Shown one piece after another: positions 51,434-58,903 of a DNA stretch of 64,000 nucleotides. Each line of letters begins with the position of its first letter. The first letter of the stretch is position 1. A program made the position numbers and the translations under genes. The stretch is from SCTM01 sp965279655 (GTDB taxonomy: Bacteria; Pseudomonadota; Alphaproteobacteria; Rhodospirillales; Rhodospirillaceae): contig OZ257255.1 of NCBI GenBank assembly GCA_965279655.1, forward strand, positions 744,001-808,000, given 5' to 3'. The notes beneath the pieces are model-generated. The model searched no databases, was not told where the DNA came from, and was given only the letters and a program-made list of their open reading frames with translations.

Positions 51434-52426
51434 TTACGCCGCGGGCGCTGCCTTCTTGAACAAGGGCAGCGCCTTCAGCGGCTTCTCGCCGGGCACGGGG
51501 AAAGCAGGGCCGAGGGCCTGTCGCCATTCCACGGCGGCGTCGACGAGGCGCTTTTCCTTGATGTGATGTTCGGCGAGCGCGGCGCGCCAATAGGCGGCTT
51601 TCGCCTTGCCGCGCCAGCCTTCGCCGAGATCCAAGGCGGTGCGGCCGCCAGGCGGCCGGATGGAGGTGGCGGCGCGGCTGCGCATCCAGGCCCAGAATTC
51701 CATGATCGCGCGCTCGATGTCGTAGGCGCGCGGGCCGCTGGCGTAGAACTCCTGCACCAGAAGTTCGAGGCCGAAGGACGCGATGGGGACATCGGCGTGC
51801 AAGCGCCAGGCCTTCATCGCGGCGAGCAGCAGGCGCGGGCGGCCGCCGTACATGCTGTCGGAGAGACGCAAGGTCGCGGCTTCCGCGAGCGGATTGGTCA
51901 TGCTCCAGCCGGAGGCGCGGTCAAGCGTCGCGGGACCGGGCATGAGGAAGCCGCCCTCGTGCAGCCGCGCGGGCCACACCTTCACGGTATGCGCGCCGCG
52001 CATGACCATGACGCCGGAATCATCCGGCGCGGTGGTGGCCGCGCCATAGCGGTGATGCAGCACAGCCTGCACGATCTTCAGGGCGTCCGCCGCGCGCGGG
52101 CTGAGGAGTTTCGGGGGCAGGGCGTAGAGCACGTCCACGCTTGCGATCGGCGCGATCGCCGTGCGCTTGCCGACGGAGCCGGTCACCACGTGATCGACGA
52201 AATCGAAGCCGGCCTTGGGCGTGAGTTCCGCGCGCAAGGAGAGCGCGACCTCGGTGCCGACGGCGCGGGCGTCTCCATAGGCCGTGGGCGCGGGGACGAG
52301 GCGGCGCAGGAACACGCCGAAGCAGGCGTCCAAGCTCACGTCTTCGCCGGCCGCCTTGCGCGGCAAGCCGTGAGTCCGCACCGGATCGGCGGAGGGATTC
52401 GCAGCCAGGGCGGCCGGCAGACTCAC
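51434..52426 (-). CDS. Degenerate CD-NTase/OAS-like nucleotidyltransferase homologue
   Basis: 330 aa. It has the layout of SMODS/OAS-type nucleotidyltransferases: the GS motif in VVTGSVGKRTAIAP (Gly83-Ser84), the acidic strand in IASVDVLYAL, the third-strand region TVKVWPA, then GWSMTNP (174-179) and LLLAAMKAWRLHADVPIASF and LELLVQEF. The catalytic acids look lost: at the first Asp position there is Ser96, the second Asp98 is kept, and the third is Lys149. It is therefore probably a pseudo-enzyme or a highly divergent one. The GTG start overlaps the nrdJ stop (GTGA), with no separate ribosome site. No CBASS effector gene is present. Confidence 0.75.
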   Translation of the reverse strand: MSLPAALAANPSADPVRTHGLPRKAAGEDVSLDACFGVFLRRLVPAPTAYGDARAVGTEVALSLRAELTPKAGFDFVDHVVTGSVGKRTAIAPIASVDVLYALPPKLLSPRAADALKIVQAVLHHRYGAATTAPDDSGVMVMRGAHTVKVWPARLHEGGFLMPGPATLDRASGWSMTNPLAEAATLRLSDSMYGGRPRLLLAAMKAWRLHADVPIASFGLELLVQEFYASGPRAYDIERAIMEFWAWMRSRAATSIRPPGGRTALDLGEGWRGKAKAAYWRAALAEHHIKEKRLVDAAVEWRQALGPAFPVPGEKPLKALPLFKKAAPAA

Positions 52427-55400
52427 GAGCAGCCGGACGTGGTGCCGCAGGTCTCGCACTTCATGCAGGTACCGCTGCGGACCAGGGTGAAGTTGCCGCA
52501 CTCCGAGCAGTTGTCGCCCTCGTAGCCCTTCATGCGCGCGACCCTCACCGCGCTGGTGCGGGATTCGGTGACTTCCGTGACACGGGTGGTGACCTCGATC
52601 TTCTCCTCCGCCACGGCGGTCTGACTCATGGTGGGGCCGCCGCCGGTGTTGCCGATGCTCGAGAGGACGTTCGTGCTGACGGAACTCGTCTGGTTGGACG
52701 GCTGGGCATTGCCGCGCGGGCCGGGTTTGATGAAGTACAGGTTCGACGAGCGGATGTAGCCCTGGCTGACGGTCTTCTCCGCGATCTGCAACAGCTTCTC
52801 CTGCTTGTCGCCGTCGCCCATTGCGTCCGGCAGGATGTCGTGCGGCATGGCGTGGGCGAGATCGTTGCGGCCGAGGTAGGAGATGGCGAGTTCGCGGAAG
52901 ATGTAGTCGAGGATGGAGGTGGCCATCTTCACCGACGAGTTGCCCTCGACCGGGCCGGCCGGATCGAAGCGGGTGAAGGTGAAGGCGTCGACGTATTCCT
53001 CCAGCGGCACGCCGTATTGCAGGCCGATGGAAATGGCGATGGCGAAGTTATTCATCAGGCTGCGGAAGGCAGCGCCTTCCTTGTGCATGTCGATAAATAT
53101 CTCGCCGATATGGCCGTCATCGTACTCACCGGTGCGCAAGTAGACCTTGTGCCCGCCGACGGTGGCCTTCTGGGTGTAGCCCTTGCGGCGATCCGGCATC
53201 TTCTGCCGTTCGCGCTGCACCACGCGCTCGATGATGCGTTCGGCGACGATCTCGGCGCGGGCGGCGGCGGGCGCCTGCTGGATCTGCTCGACGATCGGCT
53301 CGTCGTCCTCGAGCAAGGCTTCGTCTTCGAGGATGGAACTGGCCAGCGGTTGTGACAACTTCGAACCGTCGCGATACAGCGCGTTGGCCTTGAGCCCCAG
53401 TTTCCACGACGTGATGTAGGCGTTCTTGCAATCCTCGACCGTGGCATTGCCCGGCATGTTGATGGTCTTGGAGATCGCGCCGGAGATGAACGGCTGCGCC
53501 GCGGCCATCATGCCGATGTGGCTGGAGGTGGAGAGAGAGCGCTTGCCGTCGCGGCCGCAGGGGTTGGCGCAGTCGAACACCGGCAGGTGCTCGGCCTTCA
53601 GGTGCGGTGCGCCCTCGAGCGTCATGGCGCCGCAGACGTAGGTGTTGGCGGCGGCGATGTCCGCGCGGGCGAAACCGAGCGCTTCAAGCATGTTGAACGC
53701 GGGGTCCATGAGCTGTTCTTCGTCGAAGCCCAGCTTATCGATGCAGAATTCGTCGCCCAGCGTGTAGCGGTTGAAAACGAACTTGATGTCGAAGGCGGCG
53801 GTGAGCGCCGCTTCGACCTTCTGCAGCGCCTCGGGCGTGAAGCCGCGATCCTGCAAGGCGGGCACATTGATCCCAGGCGCGCCGCGCAGTGTGGCGTGGC
53901 CGACCGCATAGGCCGTGATGTCCTGGACTTGATCCGGGGTGTAGCCGAGCGTCTTGAGCGCCAGCGGCACCATGCGGTTGATGATCTTGAAATAGCCGCC
54001 GCCGGCCAGCGTCTTGAACTTCACCAGGGCGAAGTCGGGTTCGATGCCGGTGGTGTCGCAATCCATCACCAGGCCGATGGTGCCGGTGGGGGCGATCACG
54101 CTGACCTGGGCATTCCTGTAGCCATTGGCCGTGCCGAGTTCGAGCGCGCGATCCCAGGCGCGCTTCGCCGCGGCGATCACACCGCTGTCGGGGCAGGAGG
54201 ATGCGTCGAGCGGAACCGGCTTGATCGCCAGGGCGTCGTATCCTTCGCGATGGCCGTATGCCGCGCGGCGATGGTTGCGGATCACGCGCAGCATGTCGTC
54301 GCGGTTGACAGGGTAGGAGGGGAACGCACCCAGTTCTTCCGCCATCTCGGCGGAGGTGGCGTAGGACTCGCCCGTCATCAACGCGGTGATGCCGGCGCAG
54401 AGCGCGCGGCCTTCATCGCTGTCGTAGGACAGGCCGTTGGACATCAGCAGCGCGCCGAGGTTGGCGTAGCCGAGGCCGAGCGTGCGGTAGGCGTAAGAGC
54501 GTTCCGCGATTTCCTTGGACGGGAACTGCGCCATCAGCACGGAGATTTCGAGGGTGATGGTCCACAGGCGCGAGGCGTGCGCGAACCCTTCGGTGTCGAA
54601 CGTGCCGCTCTCTTTGCGGAACGTCATCAGGTTGAGCGAGGCGAGATTGCACGCCGTGTTGTCGAGGAACATGTACTCGGAGCACGGATTGGACGCGTTG
54701 ATGCGCCCGCCCTGGGGGCAGGTGTGCCAGGCGTTGATGGTGGTGTCGAACTGCAGGCCCGGGTCCGCGACCTGCCAGGCCGCTTCGCCGATGCTGTCCC
54801 ACAGATCTTTAGCCTTCACGGTCTTGGCGACGCCGCCGAGGCGGTTCAACAGGTTCCAGTCCGCGTCGTCCGCCACGGCCTTCAGGAAGTCGTCGGTGAC
54901 GCGCACGCTGTTGTTGCCGTTCTGACCGGAGACCGTGGCGTAGGCTTCGGAATCCCAATCGGTGTCGAACAGCGGTACGTCGATGGAGGCGTAGCCCTGG
55001 CGCACGAGCTGGAGCGCGCGCTCGATCATGTTCTCCGGCAGCAGCGCTTCCTTGGCGCCTTTGACGGCACGGCGCAGCGCGCGGTTCTTCTTCACATCGA
55101 AACGGTCTTCGGTGTCGGCGCCGTCCCATTCGCGGGTGGCGCGCATGATGGCGTTCAGGTGCCGATGGGCGAGGCGCGAGCCGGTCACCATGGCGGCGAC
55201 CTTGTGTTCCTCGCGCACTTTCCAGTCGATGAACTCCTCGATGTCCGGGTGATCGACGTTCAGGATCACCATCTTCGCGGCGCGGCGCGTGGTGCCGCCG
55301 GACTTGATCGCGCCGGCGGCGCGATCGCCGATCTTGAGCCAGCTCATCAGGCCGGAGGACTTGCCGCCGCCGGAGAGCTTCTCGCCTTCGGCACGGAGCG

Positions 55401-56109
55401 AGGAGAAGTTGGTGCCCGTGCCGGAGCCGTACTTGAACAGGCGCGCCTCGCGCACCCACAGGTCCATGATGCCGCCTTCGTTCACCAGATCGTCGGAGAC
55501 GGACTGGATGAAGCAAGCGTGCGGCTGCGGGTGTTCATAGGAGCTTTGCGCGCGCACGAGCGCGCCGGTCTTGAAGTCGACATAGAAGTGGCCTTGCGAG
55601 GGGCCGTCGATGCCGTAGGCCCAGTGCAGGCCGGTGTTGAACCACTGCGGCGAATTCGGCGCGGCCATCTGGCGCGCGAGCATGGCGCGCATCTCGTCGA
55701 AGTAGGCGCGGGCGTCCACGTCGCTGTCGAAGTAGCCGGCTTTCCAGCCCCAATAGGCCCAGCAGCCGGCGAGGCGGTCGAATACTTCGCGTGCGTCGGT
55801 CTCGCCGACGTAGCGCTGCGCGGCGGGAAGCTCGTTCAGCTCCGCCGTCGCGGGGACTTTGCGCCACAGGAAGTCGGGCACGTCCGGCTCGGCGACGGGC
55901 ACGAGGCAGGCGGCGATTCCGGCGCGGCGGAAATACTTCTGGGCGAGGACGTCGCAGGCGACCTGCGACCAGTCCGTCGGCACGGTCACCGCGGCTTGCG
56001 CGAAGACGACCGAGCCATCCGGGTTGCGGATCTCGCTCGCCATGTCCCGGAACTGCAGCCCGTCGTATGGGCCAGCCCCTTTGGTCGTGAACCGTCGCGT
56101 GATCCGCAT
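52423..56109 (-). CDS. nrdJ: Vitamin B12-dependent (class II) ribonucleotide reductase
   Basis: 1228 aa. It makes deoxyribonucleotides using adenosylcobalamin. Recognisable features: PNSPQWFNTGLHWAYG, PHACFIQSVSDDL, LFKYGSGTGTNFSSLRAEGE, SGGTTRRAAKMV, NPCSEYMFLDNTACNLASL (substrate and active-site region), APTGTIGLVMDCDTTGIEPD, and a C-terminal Cys-rich tail (CSECGNFTLVRSGTCMKC, CETCGTTSGCS), with a roughly 250-residue extension before it, typical of alphaproteobacterial NrdJ. The ATG at 56109 has AAGGAG 8 bp upstream. It is translationally coupled to the nucleotidyltransferase-like gene. I see no cobalamin riboswitch upstream. Confidence 0.97.
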   Translation of the reverse strand: MRITRRFTTKGAGPYDGLQFRDMASEIRNPDGSVVFAQAAVTVPTDWSQVACDVLAQKYFRRAGIAACLVPVAEPDVPDFLWRKVPATAELNELPAAQRYVGETDAREVFDRLAGCWAYWGWKAGYFDSDVDARAYFDEMRAMLARQMAAPNSPQWFNTGLHWAYGIDGPSQGHFYVDFKTGALVRAQSSYEHPQPHACFIQSVSDDLVNEGGIMDLWVREARLFKYGSGTGTNFSSLRAEGEKLSGGGKSSGLMSWLKIGDRAAGAIKSGGTTRRAAKMVILNVDHPDIEEFIDWKVREEHKVAAMVTGSRLAHRHLNAIMRATREWDGADTEDRFDVKKNRALRRAVKGAKEALLPENMIERALQLVRQGYASIDVPLFDTDWDSEAYATVSGQNGNNSVRVTDDFLKAVADDADWNLLNRLGGVAKTVKAKDLWDSIGEAAWQVADPGLQFDTTINAWHTCPQGGRINASNPCSEYMFLDNTACNLASLNLMTFRKESGTFDTEGFAHASRLWTITLEISVLMAQFPSKEIAERSYAYRTLGLGYANLGALLMSNGLSYDSDEGRALCAGITALMTGESYATSAEMAEELGAFPSYPVNRDDMLRVIRNHRRAAYGHREGYDALAIKPVPLDASSCPDSGVIAAAKRAWDRALELGTANGYRNAQVSVIAPTGTIGLVMDCDTTGIEPDFALVKFKTLAGGGYFKIINRMVPLALKTLGYTPDQVQDITAYAVGHATLRGAPGINVPALQDRGFTPEALQKVEAALTAAFDIKFVFNRYTLGDEFCIDKLGFDEEQLMDPAFNMLEALGFARADIAAANTYVCGAMTLEGAPHLKAEHLPVFDCANPCGRDGKRSLSTSSHIGMMAAAQPFISGAISKTINMPGNATVEDCKNAYITSWKLGLKANALYRDGSKLSQPLASSILEDEALLEDDEPIVEQIQQAPAAARAEIVAERIIERVVQRERQKMPDRRKGYTQKATVGGHKVYLRTGEYDDGHIGEIFIDMHKEGAAFRSLMNNFAIAISIGLQYGVPLEEYVDAFTFTRFDPAGPVEGNSSVKMATSILDYIFRELAISYLGRNDLAHAMPHDILPDAMGDGDKQEKLLQIAEKTVSQGYIRSSNLYFIKPGPRGNAQPSNQTSSVSTNVLSSIGNTGGGPTMSQTAVAEEKIEVTTRVTEVTESRTSAVRVARMKGYEGDNCSECGNFTLVRSGTCMKCETCGTTSGCS

Positions 56110-56161
56110 GAACCAAACTCCTTGAGGCCGCCTCAAAAAGGCAGCCGGATCAAGGTCTTAG

Positions 56162-56216
56162 CCACCATATGTAGTATAGTGGCCTCCCCTAGGCGCTAGA
56201 TTATGTGAACCCTAGG
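56162..56216. promoter_or_regulatory. NrdR-like sites upstream of nrdJ
   Basis: A 21-bp near-palindrome (CCACCATATGTAGTATAGTGG, one mismatch in the 8-bp arms; reported as its 20 leading bases plus G) at 56162-56182 is followed by GCTAGATTATGTG at 56195-56207, which on the other strand resembles a second NrdR-like half (CACATAATCTAG). A direct repeat CCCTAGGC flanks it (56187 and 56210). NrdR boxes usually come in pairs before ribonucleotide reductase genes, so this is a plausible operator. Assignment by eye. Confidence 0.45.
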
Positions 56217-56317
56217 CTAAAGGCAAAGGTTAACAGCTACATCTTGGGGGCCTGCGGGCCTAGCGCGGCGGAGCGAAAATGGTATTGTGCCCAGCGATTT
56301 AGCGGAGAAAAGACGCG

Positions 56318-56668
56318 ATGACGTTCGGGACCTGGCTGCACACCAAGCTCCGCGGGGAGCAGGTGGGCGAAGACGCTTACGGCAACGTTTACTACAAGTC
56401 GAAGCGCGTCCGGTCCGGCGGCCGTGAGGAACGCTGGGTGATCTATCGGGGCGAACCCGAGGCCTCCAAAGTTCCGCCCGAATGGCATGGTTGGCTGCAC
56501 CATACCGTCAACGCCCCCATCGAGACCCCGAAGCAAACGTGGATCAAGCCGCACCAAGCCAACATGACCGGCACGGACAAGGCCTATCTGCCGCCCGGTC
56601 ACGACCAGCGCGGCGGCGAGCGCGCCAAGGCGACCGGCGACTATCAGGCCTGGAAGCCGGAATCCTGA
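56318..56668 (+). CDS. NADH:ubiquinone oxidoreductase NDUFA12-family protein
   Basis: 116 aa. Opening GTWLHTKLRGEQVGEDAYGN, then YYKSKRVRSGGREERWVIYR and VPPEWHGWLHHTVNAPIET, are the signature of the NDUFA12/17.2-kDa family, an accessory subunit of complex I in alphaproteobacteria and mitochondria. It acts at the peripheral arm of complex I. Length is normal. It begins a plus-strand run that continues with mlaD-like genes. Confidence 0.95.
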   Translation: MTFGTWLHTKLRGEQVGEDAYGNVYYKSKRVRSGGREERWVIYRGEPEASKVPPEWHGWLHHTVNAPIETPKQTWIKPHQANMTGTDKAYLPPGHDQRGGERAKATGDYQAWKPES

Positions 56669-56686
56669 CCCTTTCGAGCTTTAGCC

Positions 56687-57154
56687 ATGTCCCGCACTGA
56701 GCGACGCGAGTTCGCGACGGGGACGGTGGCGACTCTTGTGATCGTCGCCATCCTGATTGGCTCGGCGATGGCCAACCGTCGCCGCACCGAAGGTGAGACT
56801 GGCGCGTTCCAAGTCACGGCCGCGTTCGCGCGAGTGGACGGCATCAATGTCGGCAGCCCGGTGCGGGTCGCGGGCATGGAGATCGGCAAGGTGGCGCGCA
56901 TGGCGCTCGACGATCGCTATCGCGCGGTGCTGACGTTGGAGTTTCCGCAAGCGATGGACCTGAGCGAGGACACATCGGCAGCGATCCAGACCGATGGCTT
57001 GTTCGGCTCCAAATTCGTTGAAGTGCAGCCCGGCGGCTCGGACGAGACCATCAAGTCCGGCGGCCGGATTTCTTATGTGCAGGATTCCGTGATCCTCGAA
57101 GACCTCATCGCCACGATCGTCGCCCGCGCGAAAACGATGCGGGGGGAGCCGTGA
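56687..57154 (+). CDS. mlaD: MlaD-family (MCE domain) lipid-transport protein, copy 1
   Basis: 155 aa. A membrane anchor (TVATLVIVAILIGSAMA) is followed by one MCE domain (FQVTAAFARVDGINVGSPVR; GMEIGKVARMAL; TDGLFGSKFVEVQPG) and SVILEDLIATIVARAKTMRG. MlaD proteins form the periplasmic ring of the Mla phospholipid transporter. A second MlaD gene follows 137 bp downstream, separated by a palindromic repeat. No mlaE/mlaF are in the window. Confidence 0.9.
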   Translation: MSRTERREFATGTVATLVIVAILIGSAMANRRRTEGETGAFQVTAAFARVDGINVGSPVRVAGMEIGKVARMALDDRYRAVLTLEFPQAMDLSEDTSAAIQTDGLFGSKFVEVQPGGSDETIKSGGRISYVQDSVILEDLIATIVARAKTMRGEP

Positions 57155-57180
57155 TGCAGGGTCATCGCATCCTCACTCGC

Positions 57181-57276
57181 CTGTCGCCCTCGGGCTTGAC
57201 CCGAGGGTCCAGGGTTGCGAACGCTGACGCTTGTGGAATTTACCCTGGGTCCTCGGGTCAAGCCCGAGGACGACAG
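57181..57276. repeat. Large intergenic palindrome, copy C
   Basis: Arms of about 34 bp match at roughly 31 positions, starting CTGTCGCCCTCGGGCTTGAC on the left and ending GGTCAAGCCCGAGGACGACAG-type sequence (to 57276) on the right, around a 28-nt spacer. It sits between the two mlaD genes. Same plan as copies A and B. Confidence 0.8.
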
Positions 57277-57290
57277 GAATTGAGAACGTC

Positions 57291-57797
57291 ATGAAGCGCA
57301 ATGCCATCGAAACCGTGCTGGGCGGCCTCGTGCTGGTGGTCGCGGCGATGTTCCTGCTGTTCGCGTATTCGACGGCGAACGTGCGCTCGGTGCAGGGCTA
57401 TCAGGTGACCGCGGACTTCCTGAAGGTCGGCGGGCTCACGCGCGGTTCCGATGTGCGCGTCAGCGGCATCACCGTGGGTACGGTGACGGACCAGCAACTC
57501 GATCCCAAAACGTTCAGCGCGCGCGTCACCATGACGATCAAGCCCGATGTGCAACTGCCGACCGATACGGCTGCGTCGATCGTGGGCGAGGGCCTGTTGG
57601 GCGGCAAGTATGTGAACCTGACGCCGGGTCAGGCGAAAGATCGCATCCCCGCCGGCGGCAAGATCGCCCAGGCGAAGGATTTTCAGTCGCTCGAGGACAT
57701 GGTGGGGCAGATCATCTTCCTGGCGACCCAAGACCCGAAGAAGCCCGGCGACGCGCCGGCAGAGATGCCGCCGTTGCCCGCGGAGGCCCCGAAGTGA
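57291..57797 (+). CDS. mlaD: MlaD-family (MCE domain) lipid-transport protein, copy 2
   Basis: 168 aa. An N-terminal membrane anchor (LGGLVLVVAAMFLLFAYST) and one MCE domain (YQVTADFLKVGGLTRGSDVR; GITVGTVTDQQL; GEGLLGGKYVNLTPG), then SLEDMVGQIIFL and a Pro/Ala tail. It is more like canonical MlaD than copy 1. It ends overlapping the DUF2155 gene. The start was placed at ATG MKRNAIE, since the longer reading runs through the palindrome. Confidence 0.92.
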   Translation: MKRNAIETVLGGLVLVVAAMFLLFAYSTANVRSVQGYQVTADFLKVGGLTRGSDVRVSGITVGTVTDQQLDPKTFSARVTMTIKPDVQLPTDTAASIVGEGLLGGKYVNLTPGQAKDRIPAGGKIAQAKDFQSLEDMVGQIIFLATQDPKKPGDAPAEMPPLPAEAPK

Positions 57798-58183
57798 AGT
57801 TTGCTCTCGTCGCTTTGATGCTTTCGGCCACAACGGCGGCCGCGTCGGACTTGCCGATGGATACGGTCGTGCTCGGCGCGCTCGATAAGGTGAGCGGGCG
57901 GGTGAACACGATTCGCGGCTCCGTGAATGAGACGCTTGCGTTCGGCACGCTGAAGATCATCGCGCGCACATGCCTGACCCATCCGCCGGAGGAGCGTCCG
58001 GAGAACTCCGCGTTCCTGGAAATCGCGCAGACCCTGCAGGACAAGGACCAGCCGCCCAAGCAGGTGTTCTCGGGTTGGATGTTCTCGTCCAATCCGGCGG
58101 TCTCGGCGATGGACCATCCGGTCTATGACGTGTGGGTTTTGGCCTGCGAGCCTTCCAATACGAAGGCCTCCAACTCGCGCTGA
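57794..58183 (+). CDS. DUF2155-family secreted protein
   Basis: 129 aa with a signal peptide (FALVALMLSATTAAASD). LDKVSGRVNTIRGSVNETLA, FGTLKIIARTCLTHPPEE and VFSGWMFSSNPAVSAMDHPV are the DUF2155 signature, a periplasmic family of alphaproteobacteria with unknown function, usually near aat and accBC as here. The start is GTG overlapping the mlaD stop (GTGA). Its last 61 bp overlap the 3' end of the convergent aat gene. Confidence 0.92.
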   Translation: MKFALVALMLSATTAAASDLPMDTVVLGALDKVSGRVNTIRGSVNETLAFGTLKIIARTCLTHPPEERPENSAFLEIAQTLQDKDQPPKQVFSGWMFSSNPAVSAMDHPVYDVWVLACEPSNTKASNSR

Positions 58184-58788
58184 GTGGGTGCGGCGCCCCA
58201 AGTGGCGCTGCGCGCCAGGGCCGCCGCCAGCTGAACCAAGTATTCCTTCTGGCTGATCTCGACGGTGCCGAACCGCGCCAGATGATCGGTGATGAACTGG
58301 GTGTCGAGCAGGGTGAAGCCGCCGCGCTTCATCATGGCCACCAGGGCCACCAGCGCGGTCTTGGATGAGTCCGTGGCGCGGCTGAACATGCTTTCGCCGA
58401 AGAACGCCGAACCCATCGCCAGGCCGTAGAGCCCGCCGACGAGTTGGCCGTCGTCCCAGACCTCGACGCTGTGCGCCACGCCGGCATGGTGCAACTCCGT
58501 GAACAGCCGCACGATCTGCTCGTTGATCCAGGTGTCCGGGCGGGCGTGGGTGGTTTCCGCGCAGCCCGCCATCACCTCGTCGAACGCCGCATCCACGGTG
58601 ATGGTGAATTGCCCGCGGCGGATGGTCTTCTTGAGCGAGCGGGGGATATGGAAGCCGTCCAGCGGCAGCACGCCGCGCAGCTTTGGCTGCACCCAGAAAA
58701 CCGTGCGATCTTCGCGGGACTTCGCCATCGGAAAGACCCCATAGGCATAAGCCTTGAGGAGCAGCTCCGAGGTGAGTTCGGTGGTCAT
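58123..58788 (-). CDS. aat: Leucyl/phenylalanyl-tRNA-protein transferase
   Basis: 221 aa. It adds Leu or Phe to N-terminal Arg/Lys of proteins, marking them for ClpAP (N-end rule). Family motifs: AYAYGVFPMAKSREDRTVFW, FHIPRSLKKTIRRGQFTITV, HARPDTWINEQIVRLFTELH, GVAHSVEVWDDGQLVGGLYG and FFGESMFSRATDSSKTAL. The length is normal. It is convergent with DUF2155, overlapping by 61 bp. Confidence 0.96.
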   Translation of the reverse strand: MTTELTSELLLKAYAYGVFPMAKSREDRTVFWVQPKLRGVLPLDGFHIPRSLKKTIRRGQFTITVDAAFDEVMAGCAETTHARPDTWINEQIVRLFTELHHAGVAHSVEVWDDGQLVGGLYGLAMGSAFFGESMFSRATDSSKTALVALVAMMKRGGFTLLDTQFITDHLARFGTVEISQKEYLVQLAAALARSATWGAAPTQRELEAFVLEGSQAKTHTS

Positions 58789-58829
58789 GGGGTGGCCATC
58801 TCCCGGCCTGGCCCTCGGCGCACTAGGTA

Positions 58830-58856
58830 GCGCGCCGATTCAATTAGTCGGCGCGC
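58830..58856 (-). terminator. Hairpin downstream of accC
   Basis: A perfect 9-bp stem (58830-58838 with 58848-58856) and 9-nt loop lies between the ends of accC and the start of aat. It partly overlaps a repeat element, and no U-run follows. Confidence 0.5.
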
Positions 58857-58898
58857 GATCGGACGGAAAACCGGTACCCACTTTTCCTGATCGCGCGC
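58851..58898. repeat. Nested palindromic repeat (GGAAAA...TTTTCC type)
   Basis: Outer arms GCGCGCGATC and GATCGCGCGC (58851-58860, 58889-58898) enclose an inner GGAAAA/TTTTCC stem around CCGGTACC. The inner AAAAGTGGGTACCGGTTTTCC (read on the minus strand, 20-21 nt) resembles a dispersed repeat I recall from Rhizobiales genomes. It lies between accC and aat. Confidence 0.6.
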
Positions 58899-58903
58899 GA
58901 ACC

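Noticed and set aside
51434..52426. CBASS defence system
   Set aside because: The nucleotidyltransferase homologue lacks two catalytic acids and no effector, Cap2/Cap3 or HORMA/TRIP13 gene is adjacent.
53518..56199. 893-codon open frame antisense to nrdJ
   Set aside because: High-GC shadow of a strongly conserved gene; composition is Gly/Arg/His-rich without domains.
56110..56317. Cobalamin riboswitch before nrdJ
   Set aside because: No B12-box-like sequence or suitable helix set could be seen in the 208-bp gap.
44254..57276. CRISPR or insertion sequence
   Set aside because: The palindromes are single, not regularly spaced, and carry no transposase or direct target repeats.
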